NCBI RefSeq assembly: GCF_001717955.1
Contig: NZ_CP014168.1
Location: 2,885,501-2,949,500 of the forward strand
DNA length: 64,000 nt
Direction of reading: 5' to 3'
Origin: Sphingomonas panacis
Lineage (GTDB): Bacteria; Pseudomonadota; Alphaproteobacteria; Sphingomonadales; Sphingomonadaceae
Shown here piece by piece: positions 36,135 through 44,930 of this stretch (positions are counted from its first letter, which is position 1; each line of letters starts with the position of its first letter). Under the pieces are notes generated by a model. It did no database searches and was not told where the DNA came from. It saw nothing but the letters and a program-made list of their open reading frames with translations. The position numbers and the translations under genes are program-made.

Positions 36135-36901
36135 CGATCGCGCTGAGCGATGTCGGGGTGTCGCTCGGGCGGCGACCGGTGGTGCATGACGTAAACGCGG
36201 TGCTGGCGCCCGGCGCTGTGGTCGGGATCGTTGGCCCCAATGGCGCGGGCAAATCGACGTTGCTGAGGGCAACGCTCGGGCTGGTCGCATCGACGGGCAG
36301 CATATGCGTGGACGATGTGCCGCTCGCGCGCATGGCGCGAGGCGTGGCCGCGCGGACGCTCGCCTATCTGCCGCAGGGGCAGACGTTGCACTGGCCGCTC
36401 ACGGTCGAACGACTCGTCACGCTAGGTCGCCTGCCGCACCTCGCGCCGATGTCACGCCTTTCCGATGCCGATGCCGCCGCAGTTGAACGGGCGCTGGAAC
36501 GGGCTGGTGTCGCGGATTTACGCGAGCGGATCGCCACAGACCTTTCGGGCGGCGAACGCGCGCGTGTCCTGCTCGCCCGCGCGCTCGCGGTCGAGGCGCC
36601 GGGGCTGCTCGCCGACGAGCCGCTTGCATCGCTCGATCCCGGGCACCAGATCGACGTGATGGACCTGCTCCGCGCCGAGGCACGGGGCGGGGCGCTGGTC
36701 GTGACGGTGCTGCACGATCTGACGATGGCGGCGCGCTATTGCGACCGCGTGTTGTTGATGGATGCCGGCACGATCGTCGCCGATGGCGTGCCCCTCGACG
36801 TGCTCACGCCCGAGCGGCTGCGCGCGGTCTACGGCATCACCGCGACGATCGAGCGATTTGGCGAAACCGTGACGATCGTACCTACCGGGCGCGCGTATTG
36901 A
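36128..36901 (+). CDS. btuD: ABC transporter ATP-binding protein (BtuD-like)
   Basis: ATPase subunit of 257 residues. Walker A GPNGAGKST is at 36-44, the Q-loop is in YLPQGQTLH, the signature motif LSGGERARV and Walker B GLLADEP follow, then the H-loop His in TVLHDLTM. Overlaps the permease gene by seven bases. Drives corrinoid import with BtuC and BtuF. It ends about 30 bp before the second B12 riboswitch, which therefore controls the genes after it, not this one. Confidence 0.9.
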   Translation: MVTIALSDVGVSLGRRPVVHDVNAVLAPGAVVGIVGPNGAGKSTLLRATLGLVASTGSICVDDVPLARMARGVAARTLAYLPQGQTLHWPLTVERLVTLGRLPHLAPMSRLSDADAAAVERALERAGVADLRERIATDLSGGERARVLLARALAVEAPGLLADEPLASLDPGHQIDVMDLLRAEARGGALVVTVLHDLTMAARYCDRVLLMDAGTIVADGVPLDVLTPERLRAVYGITATIERFGETVTIVPTGRAY

Positions 36902-36929
36902 CGGGCCGTACCACCGCAGCTACCGCGCC

Positions 36930-37103
36930 GGGTGCGACAGGTTCCCCGGCGACGGGGATGAAAAGGGAACGGGAGAACCCCGGCTGCCCCTGCAACTGTA
37001 AGCGGCGAGCCATCGCGCCACAGGCCATTGGGATCGCAAGATCCCGAGAAGGCGGCGCGAACCGGCACTGACCCGCGAGCCAGGAGACCTGCCCGTCGCG
37101 GTC
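36930..37103 (+). ncRNA. Cobalamin riboswitch 2 (leader of the cob operon)
   Basis: Second adenosylcobalamin aptamer. Conserved CCTGCAACTGTAAGCGGC (36989-37006 approx.) and the B12 box AGCCAGGAGACCTGCC (37078-37093) are intact, and the 5' stem starts near GGTGCGACAGGTTCCCC at about 36930. It precedes the DUF1636-cobT-cobU operon. The 184 bp between it and the first gene must contain the expression platform. Confidence 0.93.
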
Positions 37104-37287
37104 GTCCTTCGTGCGGACAGGGTGTGCCGGGCGAACGGGGGTGAACCCGAGAGGCGACATGGTTGGACCGCGTTTCGCGGTGTGCCGTGTCGTGGACATG
37201 GCGCATCGCGCGCGGCCCATGTCGTGGGTGCCGTTCGATGTCTCAGTGTCTCTCGCGTCTTATGCTTCCGCGCGCGGTGTCCGTATA

Positions 37288-37695
37288 ATGCTCAGGCGAG
37301 TCGAGGATGGTCCGGCGGTTGTCGCGTGCAACACCTGCCGCCATACACCCGACGCGCGCGAGGATGCGGCGGGTCTGCGTGGCGGCGCGCACCTCGTCGC
37401 GGCGTTGCGCGCGGTGAAGGCGTCGGACTCGCGGTACGCGGGCATCGCGGTGCAGGAAATGCCGTGTCTGTTCGCTTGCGCGGACTTCTGCACGGTGCAT
37501 CTGCGCGCGCCGAACAAGGTCGGCTACGTGCTCGGCCGCTTCGCGCCCGACGCGGAGGCGGCGAGGGCGATCCTCGATTACGCGGTCGAATACGCCGGGA
37601 GCGAACATGGTCGCGTGCCTTTCGCGCGATGGCCGCAGGGTGTGAAGGGCCACTTCATCACACGCACCCCGCCGCCGGGCTTCGTCGCCGAATGA
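37288..37695 (+). CDS. DUF1636 putative metal/iron-sulfur binding protein
   Basis: Protein of 135 residues from the DUF1636 family. Five cysteines, Cys14-x2-Cys17 and Cys60-x3-Cys64-x3-Cys68, look like ligands of a [2Fe-2S] ferredoxin with a thioredoxin-like fold or of a metal such as cobalt. First gene after riboswitch 2 and ATGA-coupled to cobT, so a job in corrinoid metabolism is likely. ATG 37288 lacks a clear ribosome-binding site. ATG 37159 has GAGAGG upstream and would add 43 residues that do not look conserved, so the start is unsure. Biochemical function unknown. Confidence 0.8.
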   Translation: MLRRVEDGPAVVACNTCRHTPDAREDAAGLRGGAHLVAALRAVKASDSRYAGIAVQEMPCLFACADFCTVHLRAPNKVGYVLGRFAPDAEAARAILDYAVEYAGSEHGRVPFARWPQGVKGHFITRTPPPGFVAE

Positions 37696-38705
37696 CCTTC
37701 GCGACGATAGCCGATGTCGAGGCCGCGCTGGCGGCCTCGATCGCGCCCGATGCGGAGGCCATCGCGCAGGCGCGGGCACGACAGGCGCAGTTGACCAAAC
37801 CCCCCGGCTCGCTCGGCCGGCTGGAGGAGATCGCGGTTTTCTTCGCCGGCTGGCAAGGGCGCGCACGACCACGGATCGGGCGCGGGCGCGTGGCGGTGTT
37901 CGCGGGCAACCACGGGATAGTCGCGCATAATGTGAGCGCTTTTCCGGCGGCGGTAACGGCGCAGATGGTCGCCACCTTCGAGCATGGCGGCGCCGCGATC
38001 AACGCGCTCGCCCGTGCAGCCGGGCTGGACCTCAAGGTCGTGGCGCTCGATCTCGACCGTCCGACCGCCGATTTCACCACGGCGCCGGCGATGACAGAGG
38101 CGGAATGCCTCGCCGCGCTCTCCGCCGGCGCGGCAACCGTCGAGGCCGGGCTGGACCTGCTCGTGCTGGGCGAAATGGGGATCGGCAATACCACCGCCGC
38201 CGCGGCGTTGTGCGCGCGGAGTCTGGGTGGCGACGGGTCGACCTGGGTCGGGCCGGGCACGGGAATCGACGACGCCGGCATCGCGCGCAAAGTCGCGGTG
38301 GTGGACCGCGCCATTGCGCACCACGCCGACGCACCGATGACGGCGTTCGAGACGCTGCGCCGGGTCGGCGGGCGTGAGATCGCGGCGATTGCGGGTGCGG
38401 TACTGCGGGCGCGGGAATTGCGCGTGCCGGTGCTGCTCGATGGGTTTATCTGCTGTTCGGCGGTCGCGCCGCTCGCTGCGGCGGCACCAGCTTCGATCGC
38501 GCATTGTCTCGCCGGCCATTGTTCGGCCGAGCCGGGGCACGCGCGCCTGCTGGCCGCGCTCGGGCTGGAGCCGATCCTCCAGCTCGACATGCGGCTCGGC
38601 GAGGCGAGCGGCGCGGCGGTCGCGGCCGGGGTCGTCCGCGCGGCGCTGGCCGCGCATGACGGCATGGCGACCTTCACCGAAGCCGGCGTGTCGGGCGCGG
38701 GATGA
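37692..38705 (+). CDS. cobT: Nicotinate-nucleotide--dimethylbenzimidazole phosphoribosyltransferase
   Basis: CobT of 337 residues, normal length. It makes alpha-ribazole phosphate, the lower-ligand nucleotide of B12. Typical segments are TKPPGSLGRLE near the start, FAGNHGI, GEMGIGNTTAAAAL and the C-terminal LGEASGAAVA with the catalytic Glu region. Overlaps the DUF1636 gene (ATGA) and the cobC gene (ATGA). A DMB synthase (bluB) gene is not in the window, so DMB may be made elsewhere or taken up. Confidence 0.95.
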   Translation: MTFATIADVEAALAASIAPDAEAIAQARARQAQLTKPPGSLGRLEEIAVFFAGWQGRARPRIGRGRVAVFAGNHGIVAHNVSAFPAAVTAQMVATFEHGGAAINALARAAGLDLKVVALDLDRPTADFTTAPAMTEAECLAALSAGAATVEAGLDLLVLGEMGIGNTTAAAALCARSLGGDGSTWVGPGTGIDDAGIARKVAVVDRAIAHHADAPMTAFETLRRVGGREIAAIAGAVLRARELRVPVLLDGFICCSAVAPLAAAAPASIAHCLAGHCSAEPGHARLLAALGLEPILQLDMRLGEASGAAVAAGVVRAALAAHDGMATFTEAGVSGAG

Positions 38706-39271
38706 CGCCGTTCGTTTTGCACCTGCTACGCCACGGTGCCCCCGAGATCCCCGGGCGGCTGATCGGCCGCACCGATGTCGCGCCGACTGACGAGGGTATC
38801 CGCGCCTGCCGCGATCAGGCCCGCGATCTGGATATCGAGGCTGTGGTAAGCTCCGACCTCGCCCGTGCCCGGCTCGCTGCGCAGGCGATCGGCGGCGATC
38901 TCGGCGTGCCGGTCGCGATCGACGCGCGCTGGCGTGAACTCGATTTCGGGGCGTGGGATGGGCTTGCGACCAGTCAGATCGATCCGGTCGCGCTCGGCCG
39001 TTTCTGGGACGATCCCGATGCCGCGCCACCGCCCGACGGCGAGCGCTGGTCGGCGTTGGCGGCGCGCGTGGCGGCGGCGATCGCCGCCTTGCCGCCACGC
39101 ACGACGTTGATCGTCACCCACGGCGGGGCGATGCGCGCGGCGCTTGCCGTGTCGTGCGGGTTCGAACAGCGCCAGCTCTGGGCGTTCGACCTGCCCTATG
39201 CGGCGATGCTCAGCCTCAAGATATGGCCGGGAAGCCCGCGCACCGCGCAGATCATGGCGCTGTGGCCGTGA
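38702..39271 (+). CDS. cobC: Histidine phosphatase family protein, alpha-ribazole phosphatase
   Basis: Phosphoglycerate-mutase-like phosphatase of 189 residues. The RHG motif (LLRHGAPEIPG) is near the N-terminus, with the second His in IVTHGGAMRA. In the cobalamin operon it most likely removes phosphate from alpha-ribazole phosphate or adenosylcobalamin phosphate. Coupled on both sides: ATGA with cobT and GTGA with cobS. Confidence 0.88.
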   Translation: MTPFVLHLLRHGAPEIPGRLIGRTDVAPTDEGIRACRDQARDLDIEAVVSSDLARARLAAQAIGGDLGVPVAIDARWRELDFGAWDGLATSQIDPVALGRFWDDPDAAPPPDGERWSALAARVAAAIAALPPRTTLIVTHGGAMRAALAVSCGFEQRQLWAFDLPYAAMLSLKIWPGSPRTAQIMALWP

Positions 39272-39969
39272 GGGGGCTGCTGCTCGCCATCCAGTTCCTG
39301 ACACGGTTGCCGACGCCGCGCGGAACCGCGAGCGATGCGGATTTCGCCGCGTCGATCCGCTGGTTCCCGTTGGTCGGGCTGCTGATCGGCGCGCTGGTCG
39401 CGGGCGCTGGCTGGCTGGCGCGAGGCGATGCCTGGATCGGCGCGCTGGCGGCGCTGGCGGTGTGGATCGGCGTGACCGGCGCACTGCACCTCGACGGTCT
39501 CGCCGACCTGACCGACGCGCGCGGCGCGGCGCATGGCGACCGCGCGCGGCTGCTCGCGGTCCTCGCCGATCCGCATGTGGGCAGCTTCGGCGTGGTCGCG
39601 CTCGTCTTGCAGATCGTCGCCAAGCTGGTGCTGCTGCATGCGCTGGTGACGGCGGGGCTGTGGGCGCCGCTCGTGCTGATCCCGTTCGCGGCGCGGATCG
39701 GGCCGCTGGTGTGGACTCGCTGGCTGCCGCCGCTGCACGCGGGGCTCGCCTCGAGGTTTCGGGCGGCGGTGCGGCGCGTGGATATCGCGGTCTGGATGGT
39801 GGTGCTGGTGAGCGTGGCGTTCGTATGGCCGGCGATCCTCGTCACCCCGCTACTGCTGGCGGGATGGGCGCTATACCTGCGCCGCGCGATCGGCGGCATT
39901 TCGGGCGATGGCCACGGCGCGGGGATCGAACTGGTCGAGACCGCCTTGCTGGTGGCGGCGTTGCTGTGA
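39268..39969 (+). CDS. cobS: Adenosylcobinamide-GDP ribazoletransferase
   Basis: Integral membrane CobS of 233 residues that joins adenosylcobinamide-GDP to alpha-ribazole, the last assembly step. AIQFLTRLPTP at the start and HLDGLADLTDARG are family hallmarks, with several hydrophobic helices. GTG start at 39268 overlaps the cobC stop, and the stop overlaps the GTG start of the aminotransferase-like gene. Confidence 0.94.
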   Translation: MRGLLLAIQFLTRLPTPRGTASDADFAASIRWFPLVGLLIGALVAGAGWLARGDAWIGALAALAVWIGVTGALHLDGLADLTDARGAAHGDRARLLAVLADPHVGSFGVVALVLQIVAKLVLLHALVTAGLWAPLVLIPFAARIGPLVWTRWLPPLHAGLASRFRAAVRRVDIAVWMVVLVSVAFVWPAILVTPLLLAGWALYLRRAIGGISGDGHGAGIELVETALLVAALL

Positions 39970-40949
39970 GCTGGACGCATCATGGCGGCCGGCTGGCCGA
40001 AGCGCGGGCAGCGTTCGGCGATACCGGCGCAACGTGGCTCGACCTGTCGACGGGCATCAATCCCCACGCGTGGCCTGGGGCCGGCGAGGTGGCGATCGAC
40101 TGGGCGCGCCTGCCCGATGAGAGCGAACTGCGCGCGTTGGAGGCTGCGGCGGCGGCGTATTTCGGCGTCGATCAAGATTATGTCGCTGCGCTGCCGGGTA
40201 CCGAGATCGGCCTGAGGCTGATCGGGACATTGCTGTCGGGTCCGGCGCGACACCTCGCACCGACCTACCGCACGCATGCCGAGATGGTCGCGGACAGTGT
40301 GCCGATCGATTCGCTTTCGGCGGCTTCGGACGGAATCGTCATCGTCGCCAATCCCAACAATCCCGATGGGCGCGTCCTGCCTGCGCAGGCTCTGCTGGCA
40401 GCGCATGATCGCCTGCGCGCGCGCGGCGGCTGGCTGGTGGTGGACGAAGCCTTCGCCGATGCCTGTGTGACCGACGCACCGATCAGCGTCGCCCCGCACG
40501 TCGCCGACGGCACCCGGCTGATCGTGTTCCGCTCGTTCGGCAAGTTCTTCGGTTTGGCAGGAATGCGGCTCGGCTTCGTGATCGCGCCGCGCGCAATGAT
40601 CGCGAAGGTGCGCGCGCTGCTCGGCGCGTGGCCGGTGTCCGCCGCTGCCATCGCGATCGGCTCTGCCGCATACCGCGATGCGGACTGGATCGTGACGATG
40701 CGCGAACGGCTGGCGCAGGACGCTGCCGATCTCGACGGCATGCTGCTCGGGCGCGGCCTTGTGGCGATCGGCGCGTGCCCGCTGTTTCGGCTCGTCGATG
40801 TGGCGGATGCCAGTGCGACCTTCGCGCGGCTTGCCCGCCACGCGATCCTGACGCGACCGTTCGACTATGATCCGCGCTGGCTCCGTCTCGGTCTGCCGGG
40901 GAGCGCCGCCGCGTTGGACCGCCTCGAACGGGCGCTGGCGGATGGCTGA
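39966..40949 (+). CDS. cobD: Threonine-phosphate decarboxylase (PLP-dependent)
   Basis: PLP enzyme of the class I/II aminotransferase fold, 327 residues. It produces (R)-1-amino-2-propanol phosphate for the aminopropanol arm of cobinamide. LDLSTGINPHAWP is the typical N-terminal motif, VVDEAFAD binds the cofactor and FRSFGKFFGLAGMRLG holds the PLP lysine. GTG start overlaps the cobS stop. Nomenclature differs between species; this corresponds to Salmonella CobD and Pseudomonas CobC. Confidence 0.92.
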   Translation: MSWTHHGGRLAEARAAFGDTGATWLDLSTGINPHAWPGAGEVAIDWARLPDESELRALEAAAAAYFGVDQDYVAALPGTEIGLRLIGTLLSGPARHLAPTYRTHAEMVADSVPIDSLSAASDGIVIVANPNNPDGRVLPAQALLAAHDRLRARGGWLVVDEAFADACVTDAPISVAPHVADGTRLIVFRSFGKFFGLAGMRLGFVIAPRAMIAKVRALLGAWPVSAAAIAIGSAAYRDADWIVTMRERLAQDAADLDGMLLGRGLVAIGACPLFRLVDVADASATFARLARHAILTRPFDYDPRWLRLGLPGSAAALDRLERALADG

Positions 40950-41877
40950 GCCGGTCGCGCTGGTCGCGCTTGCAGTGGAGGCGGCGGTCGGCTGGCCGGC
41001 GGGACTGTATGCCCGCATCGGCCATCCCGTCGGCGCGTTCGCGGCAATCATCTCGGGCTGCGAGACGCGGTTGAACCGGCCATCACGGCCCTTCGCGGCA
41101 CGGCGGATGGCGGGCGTCGGTGTCGTCCTGGTGCTGACCGTGCTCGTCGGCGGCACGGCGTTCGGGCTTCAACGCGGGTCCGCGATGTTGGGCGAATGGG
41201 GCTGGGTCGCCTGCGCGTTGCTCGCGGTGCCCGGGCTGGCGCAGCGCAGCCTGTTCGATCATGTCCGCGCGGTGCAGATCGCCCTGCTGAACGGCGATCT
41301 CAAACGGGCGCGCGGCGCCGTCGCCATGATCGTTGGCCGCGATACGCGAACGCTCGACACCGCCGGCGTGGCGCGCGCCGCGATCGAGAGCCTCGCCGAG
41401 AGCTTTTGCGACGGCGTCGCCGCGCCGTTATTCTGGCTGCTCGTCGGGGGATTGCCGGGTTTGTGGGTCTACAAGGCGATCAACACCGCCGACAGCCTGA
41501 TCGGCCACCGCGAGCCGCGCTGGCGTGCCTTCGGCTGGGCGGCGGCGCGCACCGACGATGCGCTCAACCTGATCCCGGCGCGGCTCGCTGGTGTGCTGTT
41601 GTGCCTCGTCGGCGCGGGCGGCTGGCGGACGCTGTGGCGCGACGCGGGCAAGCACGCTTCGCCCAATGCCGGCTGGACCGAGGCGGCGATGGCTGGCGCG
41701 CTTGGCCTCAGCCTCGCCGGCCCGATCGCCTATGACAATGTCGTCGCAGCGAAACCGTGGATCGGCGACGGCCGCCGCGATGCCGATGCGGGTGACATCG
41801 GCCATGCGCTCGCGCTGTATGTCCGCGCTTGTCTCGCGCTGTGGCTGGTAGCAGGAGTCGTCGCATGGGCGCTGTGA
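40942..41877 (+). CDS. cbiB: Adenosylcobinamide-phosphate synthase
   Basis: CbiB (Pseudomonas CobD) of 311 residues, a multi-pass membrane enzyme that links aminopropanol phosphate to adenosylcobyric acid. The segments [20 protein letters not shown] and [14 protein letters not shown] are strongly diagnostic. Start ATG 40942 lies within the last eight bases of cobD and its end overlaps cobQ by 13 bases, continuing the chain of coupled genes. Confidence 0.94.
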   Translation: MAEPVALVALAVEAAVGWPAGLYARIGHPVGAFAAIISGCETRLNRPSRPFAARRMAGVGVVLVLTVLVGGTAFGLQRGSAMLGEWGWVACALLAVPGLAQRSLFDHVRAVQIALLNGDLKRARGAVAMIVGRDTRTLDTAGVARAAIESLAESFCDGVAAPLFWLLVGGLPGLWVYKAINTADSLIGHREPRWRAFGWAAARTDDALNLIPARLAGVLLCLVGAGGWRTLWRDAGKHASPNAGWTEAAMAGALGLSLAGPIAYDNVVAAKPWIGDGRRDADAGDIGHALALYVRACLALWLVAGVVAWAL

Positions 41878-43322
41878 TGTTTCAGGGCACCGGCTCCGAT
41901 GTCGGCAAGTCGGTGCTGGTCGCGGGCGTGTGCCGGGCGCTGGCCAACCGTGGCCTCCGCGTGCTCCCCTTCAAGCCGCAGAACATGTCGAACAACGCCG
42001 CCGTCACCGTCGACGGCGGCGAAATCGGCCGCGCGCAGGCGCTTCAGGCGCTCGCATGTCGTGTCGAACCGCACACCGACATGAACCCGGTGCTGCTCAA
42101 GCCGCAGGCCGACCGCACCTCGCAACTGATCGTCCACGGTCGCGTGCGCGGCACGATCGGCGGCGGGAATTTCCGCGAGGCGCGCGGGAGCCTGCTCGGC
42201 GAGGTGATGGCGAGCTACCGCCGCCTGCAAAGCGCGTGCGACGTTGTCGTGGTGGAGGGCGCCGGCTCGCCCGCCGAGATCAACCTGCGCGCCGGCGACA
42301 TCGCCAACATGGGGTTCGCGCGCGAGGCGGGCGTGCCGGTCGTGCTGATCGGCGATATCGATCGCGGCGGGGTGATCGCCGCGATCGTCGGCACGCGCGC
42401 GGTGATCGACCCGGCCGACGCGGCGATGATCCGGGGGTTCGTCATCAACAAGTTCCGTGGCGATCCGGCGCTGTTCGAGGATGGCTATCGCCAGATCGAG
42501 GCCTTGGCGGGCTGGCCCGGGTTCGGCGTGGTGCCGTGGCTCGCCGCCACCGCGCGGTTGCCGAGCGAGGATGCCGTCGTGCTCGAACGCTCCAGTGGGT
42601 CGCCCTCGGGCGCGTTGGTGGTCGCGTGTCCGATCCTACCGCGCATCTCGAACTTCGACGATCTCGATCCGTTGAAGCTGGAGCCGGCCGTGGACCTGCG
42701 GATGGTGCCGCTCGGTACGGCGATCCCGGCGGAAGCTGCGCTCGTCATCCTGCCTGGATCGAAGGCGACGATCGCCGATCTCGCCGCGCTTCGCCGCGAA
42801 GGCTGGGACATCGACATCCTCGCGCATCACCGGCGGGGTGGCGCGGTGCTGGGTCTGTGCGGCGGCTATCAGATGCTCGGCCGCCGCGTTGTCGATCCGC
42901 ACGGCATCGAAGGCCCGGCGGGCGAGGCGGCGGGGCTGGGTCTGCTCGACGTCGAGACGGTGCTGACCGCCGGCAAGGCGCTGCGCCCGGTGACGGGCCG
43001 CGCGCACGGCGCGCCGTTCCACGGCTATGAGATGCACATGGGCGAGACGCATGGCCCGGATGCCGAACGCGCGTTCGCGACGTTCGACAATGGTGGCGTC
43101 GATGGCGCGATCAGCGCGAACGGCCGGGTGATGGGCAGCTATGTCCACGGCCTGCTCGCCGATCCGCAGCAGCGCGCGGCTATGCTCGCGCGGCTCGGCC
43201 CGGAGGCGAGCGGACGCGATTACCATGCCAGCGTCGATGCCGCGCTCGACGAGATCGCCGCCGAACTGGAGCGCCACCTCGATATCGACGCGATCCTCGC
43301 GCTCGCGCGCGACGCGGCATGA
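41865..43322 (+). CDS. cobQ: Cobyric acid synthase
   Basis: Glutamine-dependent amidotransferase of 485 residues adding amide groups to adenosylcobyrinate a,c-diamide. The N-terminal ATPase-like domain has GTGSDVGKS at 8-16 and [10 protein letters not shown]. The C-terminal triad-type glutaminase domain has the nucleophile Cys in [11 protein letters not shown] (around residue 330) and the His in [13 protein letters not shown] lies eight bases before ATG 41865. Its presence implies that the cell can start from a less amidated corrinoid than cobinamide, although no ring-building genes are seen here. Confidence 0.95.
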   Translation: MGAVMFQGTGSDVGKSVLVAGVCRALANRGLRVLPFKPQNMSNNAAVTVDGGEIGRAQALQALACRVEPHTDMNPVLLKPQADRTSQLIVHGRVRGTIGGGNFREARGSLLGEVMASYRRLQSACDVVVVEGAGSPAEINLRAGDIANMGFAREAGVPVVLIGDIDRGGVIAAIVGTRAVIDPADAAMIRGFVINKFRGDPALFEDGYRQIEALAGWPGFGVVPWLAATARLPSEDAVVLERSSGSPSGALVVACPILPRISNFDDLDPLKLEPAVDLRMVPLGTAIPAEAALVILPGSKATIADLAALRREGWDIDILAHHRRGGAVLGLCGGYQMLGRRVVDPHGIEGPAGEAAGLGLLDVETVLTAGKALRPVTGRAHGAPFHGYEMHMGETHGPDAERAFATFDNGGVDGAISANGRVMGSYVHGLLADPQQRAAMLARLGPEASGRDYHASVDAALDEIAAELERHLDIDAILALARDAA

Positions 43323-43825
43323 CGTCGCTGTTCGTGCTCGGCGGTGCGCGATCGGGCAAGAGCCGCTATGCGCAGGCGCGCGCCGAGGCGATGCCGGGCG
43401 AACTGATCTTCATCGCCACCGCGCAGGCGTTCGACACCGAGATGACCGACCGCATCGCCCGCCACCGCGCCGACCGCGACGTGCGCTGGCGGACGGTCGA
43501 AGCGCCGCTCGCGCTGCCGGAGGCGATCGTCGAATATAGCGCGCCCGGACGGGTGCTGCTGGTCGATTGCCTGACCCTGTGGACCTCCAACCTTCTGCTC
43601 GGCGAACACGATATCGACGCCGCGAGTGCCGCGCTGGACCGGGCCGTAATCGCCGCGCCCGGCGCGGTGATCCTCGTCGCCAACGAGGTCGGGCTGGGGA
43701 TCGTCCCCGACAACGCGCTCGCGCGGCGGTTCCGCGATCATGCCGGGCTGCTCAACCAGCGGATCGCCGCCGCCGCCGATACGGTCGTTCTCGTCACCGC
43801 AGGGTTGCCGTTATCGCTCAAATAG
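43319..43825 (+). CDS. cobU: Adenosylcobinamide kinase / adenosylcobinamide-phosphate guanylyltransferase
   Basis: Bifunctional CobU/CobP of 168 residues. Walker A GGARSGKS is at 8-15; RIARHRADR contains the His expected to be guanylylated and WRTVEAP follows as in the family; [11 protein letters not shown] is the second diagnostic motif. Overlaps cobQ (ATGA). Last gene of the riboswitch-2 operon, completing nucleotide-loop assembly together with CobS, CobT and CobC. Confidence 0.95.
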   Translation: MTSLFVLGGARSGKSRYAQARAEAMPGELIFIATAQAFDTEMTDRIARHRADRDVRWRTVEAPLALPEAIVEYSAPGRVLLVDCLTLWTSNLLLGEHDIDAASAALDRAVIAAPGAVILVANEVGLGIVPDNALARRFRDHAGLLNQRIAAAADTVVLVTAGLPLSLK

Positions 43826-43885
43826 CGGGGTTGCGCCGGCACGCGCGAGGGGCGACCTGAAGCGCAACACGCAAGGACATTCGCC

Positions 43886-44902
43886 ATGAAGAGCATCGGA
43901 TTTCTCTCGTTCGGCCATTGGTCGCCCTCCGCGCAATCGGCGACGCACTCGGCCTCGGACGTGCTGCTGCAATCGATCGACCTCGCTGTCGCAGCCGAGG
44001 AACTCGGTGCCGACGGCGCGTACTTCCGCGTCCACCATTTTGCGCAGCAGCTCGCTTCGCCGTTTCCGCTGCTCGCGGCGGTTGGCGCGAAGACCAGCCG
44101 GATCGAGATCGGCACCGGCGTGATCGACATGCGGTACGAGAACCCGTTCTACATGGTCGAGGATGCCGGCTCGGCAGACCTGATCTCGCGCGGGCGGCTC
44201 CAGCTCGGCATCAGCCGTGGATCACCCGAACAGGTGATCGAGGGCTGGCGGCATTTCGGCTATGCGCCCGCCGAGGGTGAGAGCGATGCCGACATGGGCC
44301 GTCGCCATGCCGAGGTGTTTCTCGATCTCCTCGACGGCAAGGGCTTCGCGCAGCCAGCGCCGCGCCCGATGTTCCCCAATCCGCCCGGCCTGCTCCGGCT
44401 GGAACCGCATGCGCCGGGGCTTCGGCGGCGGATCTGGTGGGGGTCTGGTGCCAACGCCACCGCGCTTTGGGCTGCACAGCACGGCATGAACCTGCAAAGC
44501 TCGACGCTCAAGGCCGACGAAAGCGGTGAGCCGTTCCACGTCCAGCAGGCCAGGCAGATCCGCCTCTACCGCGAGGCGTGGAAGGCCGCCGGGCACGATT
44601 GGGAGCCACGCGTTTCGGTGTCACGTTCGATCTTCGCGCTGATGAACGATCGTGACCGCGCCTATTTCGGACGCGGCGACAGCAGCGATCAAATCGGCAT
44701 CATCGATAATATGCGCGCGGTGTTCGGCCGTTCGTATGCGGCCGAGCCCGACGCCCTCGTCAAGCAACTCCGCGAGGACGAGGCGATCGCCGAAGCCGAT
44801 ACGCTGCTGCTGACGGTGCCCAACCAGCTCGGCGTCGATTACAACGCGCACGTCCTCGACGCCATCCTGACTCACGTCGCGCCGGCACTCGGCTGGCGCT
44901 AA
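43886..44902 (+). CDS. LLM-class flavin-dependent oxidoreductase
   Basis: Luciferase-like flavin oxidoreductase of 338 residues. AAEELGADGAYFRVHHFA and the barrel strand LQLGISRGSPEQVIEGW are typical of the fold. It differs markedly from the monooxygenase at 14712 and has no flavin reductase beside it, so it may bind FMN or F420-like cofactor differently or use a general reductase. It starts 60 bp after cobU, apparently as a separate unit. Substrate unknown; no sign of a link to B12 metabolism. Confidence 0.85.
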   Translation: MKSIGFLSFGHWSPSAQSATHSASDVLLQSIDLAVAAEELGADGAYFRVHHFAQQLASPFPLLAAVGAKTSRIEIGTGVIDMRYENPFYMVEDAGSADLISRGRLQLGISRGSPEQVIEGWRHFGYAPAEGESDADMGRRHAEVFLDLLDGKGFAQPAPRPMFPNPPGLLRLEPHAPGLRRRIWWGSGANATALWAAQHGMNLQSSTLKADESGEPFHVQQARQIRLYREAWKAAGHDWEPRVSVSRSIFALMNDRDRAYFGRGDSSDQIGIIDNMRAVFGRSYAAEPDALVKQLREDEAIAEADTLLLTVPNQLGVDYNAHVLDAILTHVAPALGWR

Positions 44903-44930
44903 GCTACCCGCTGGCGTCGAGGGCGGCGCC

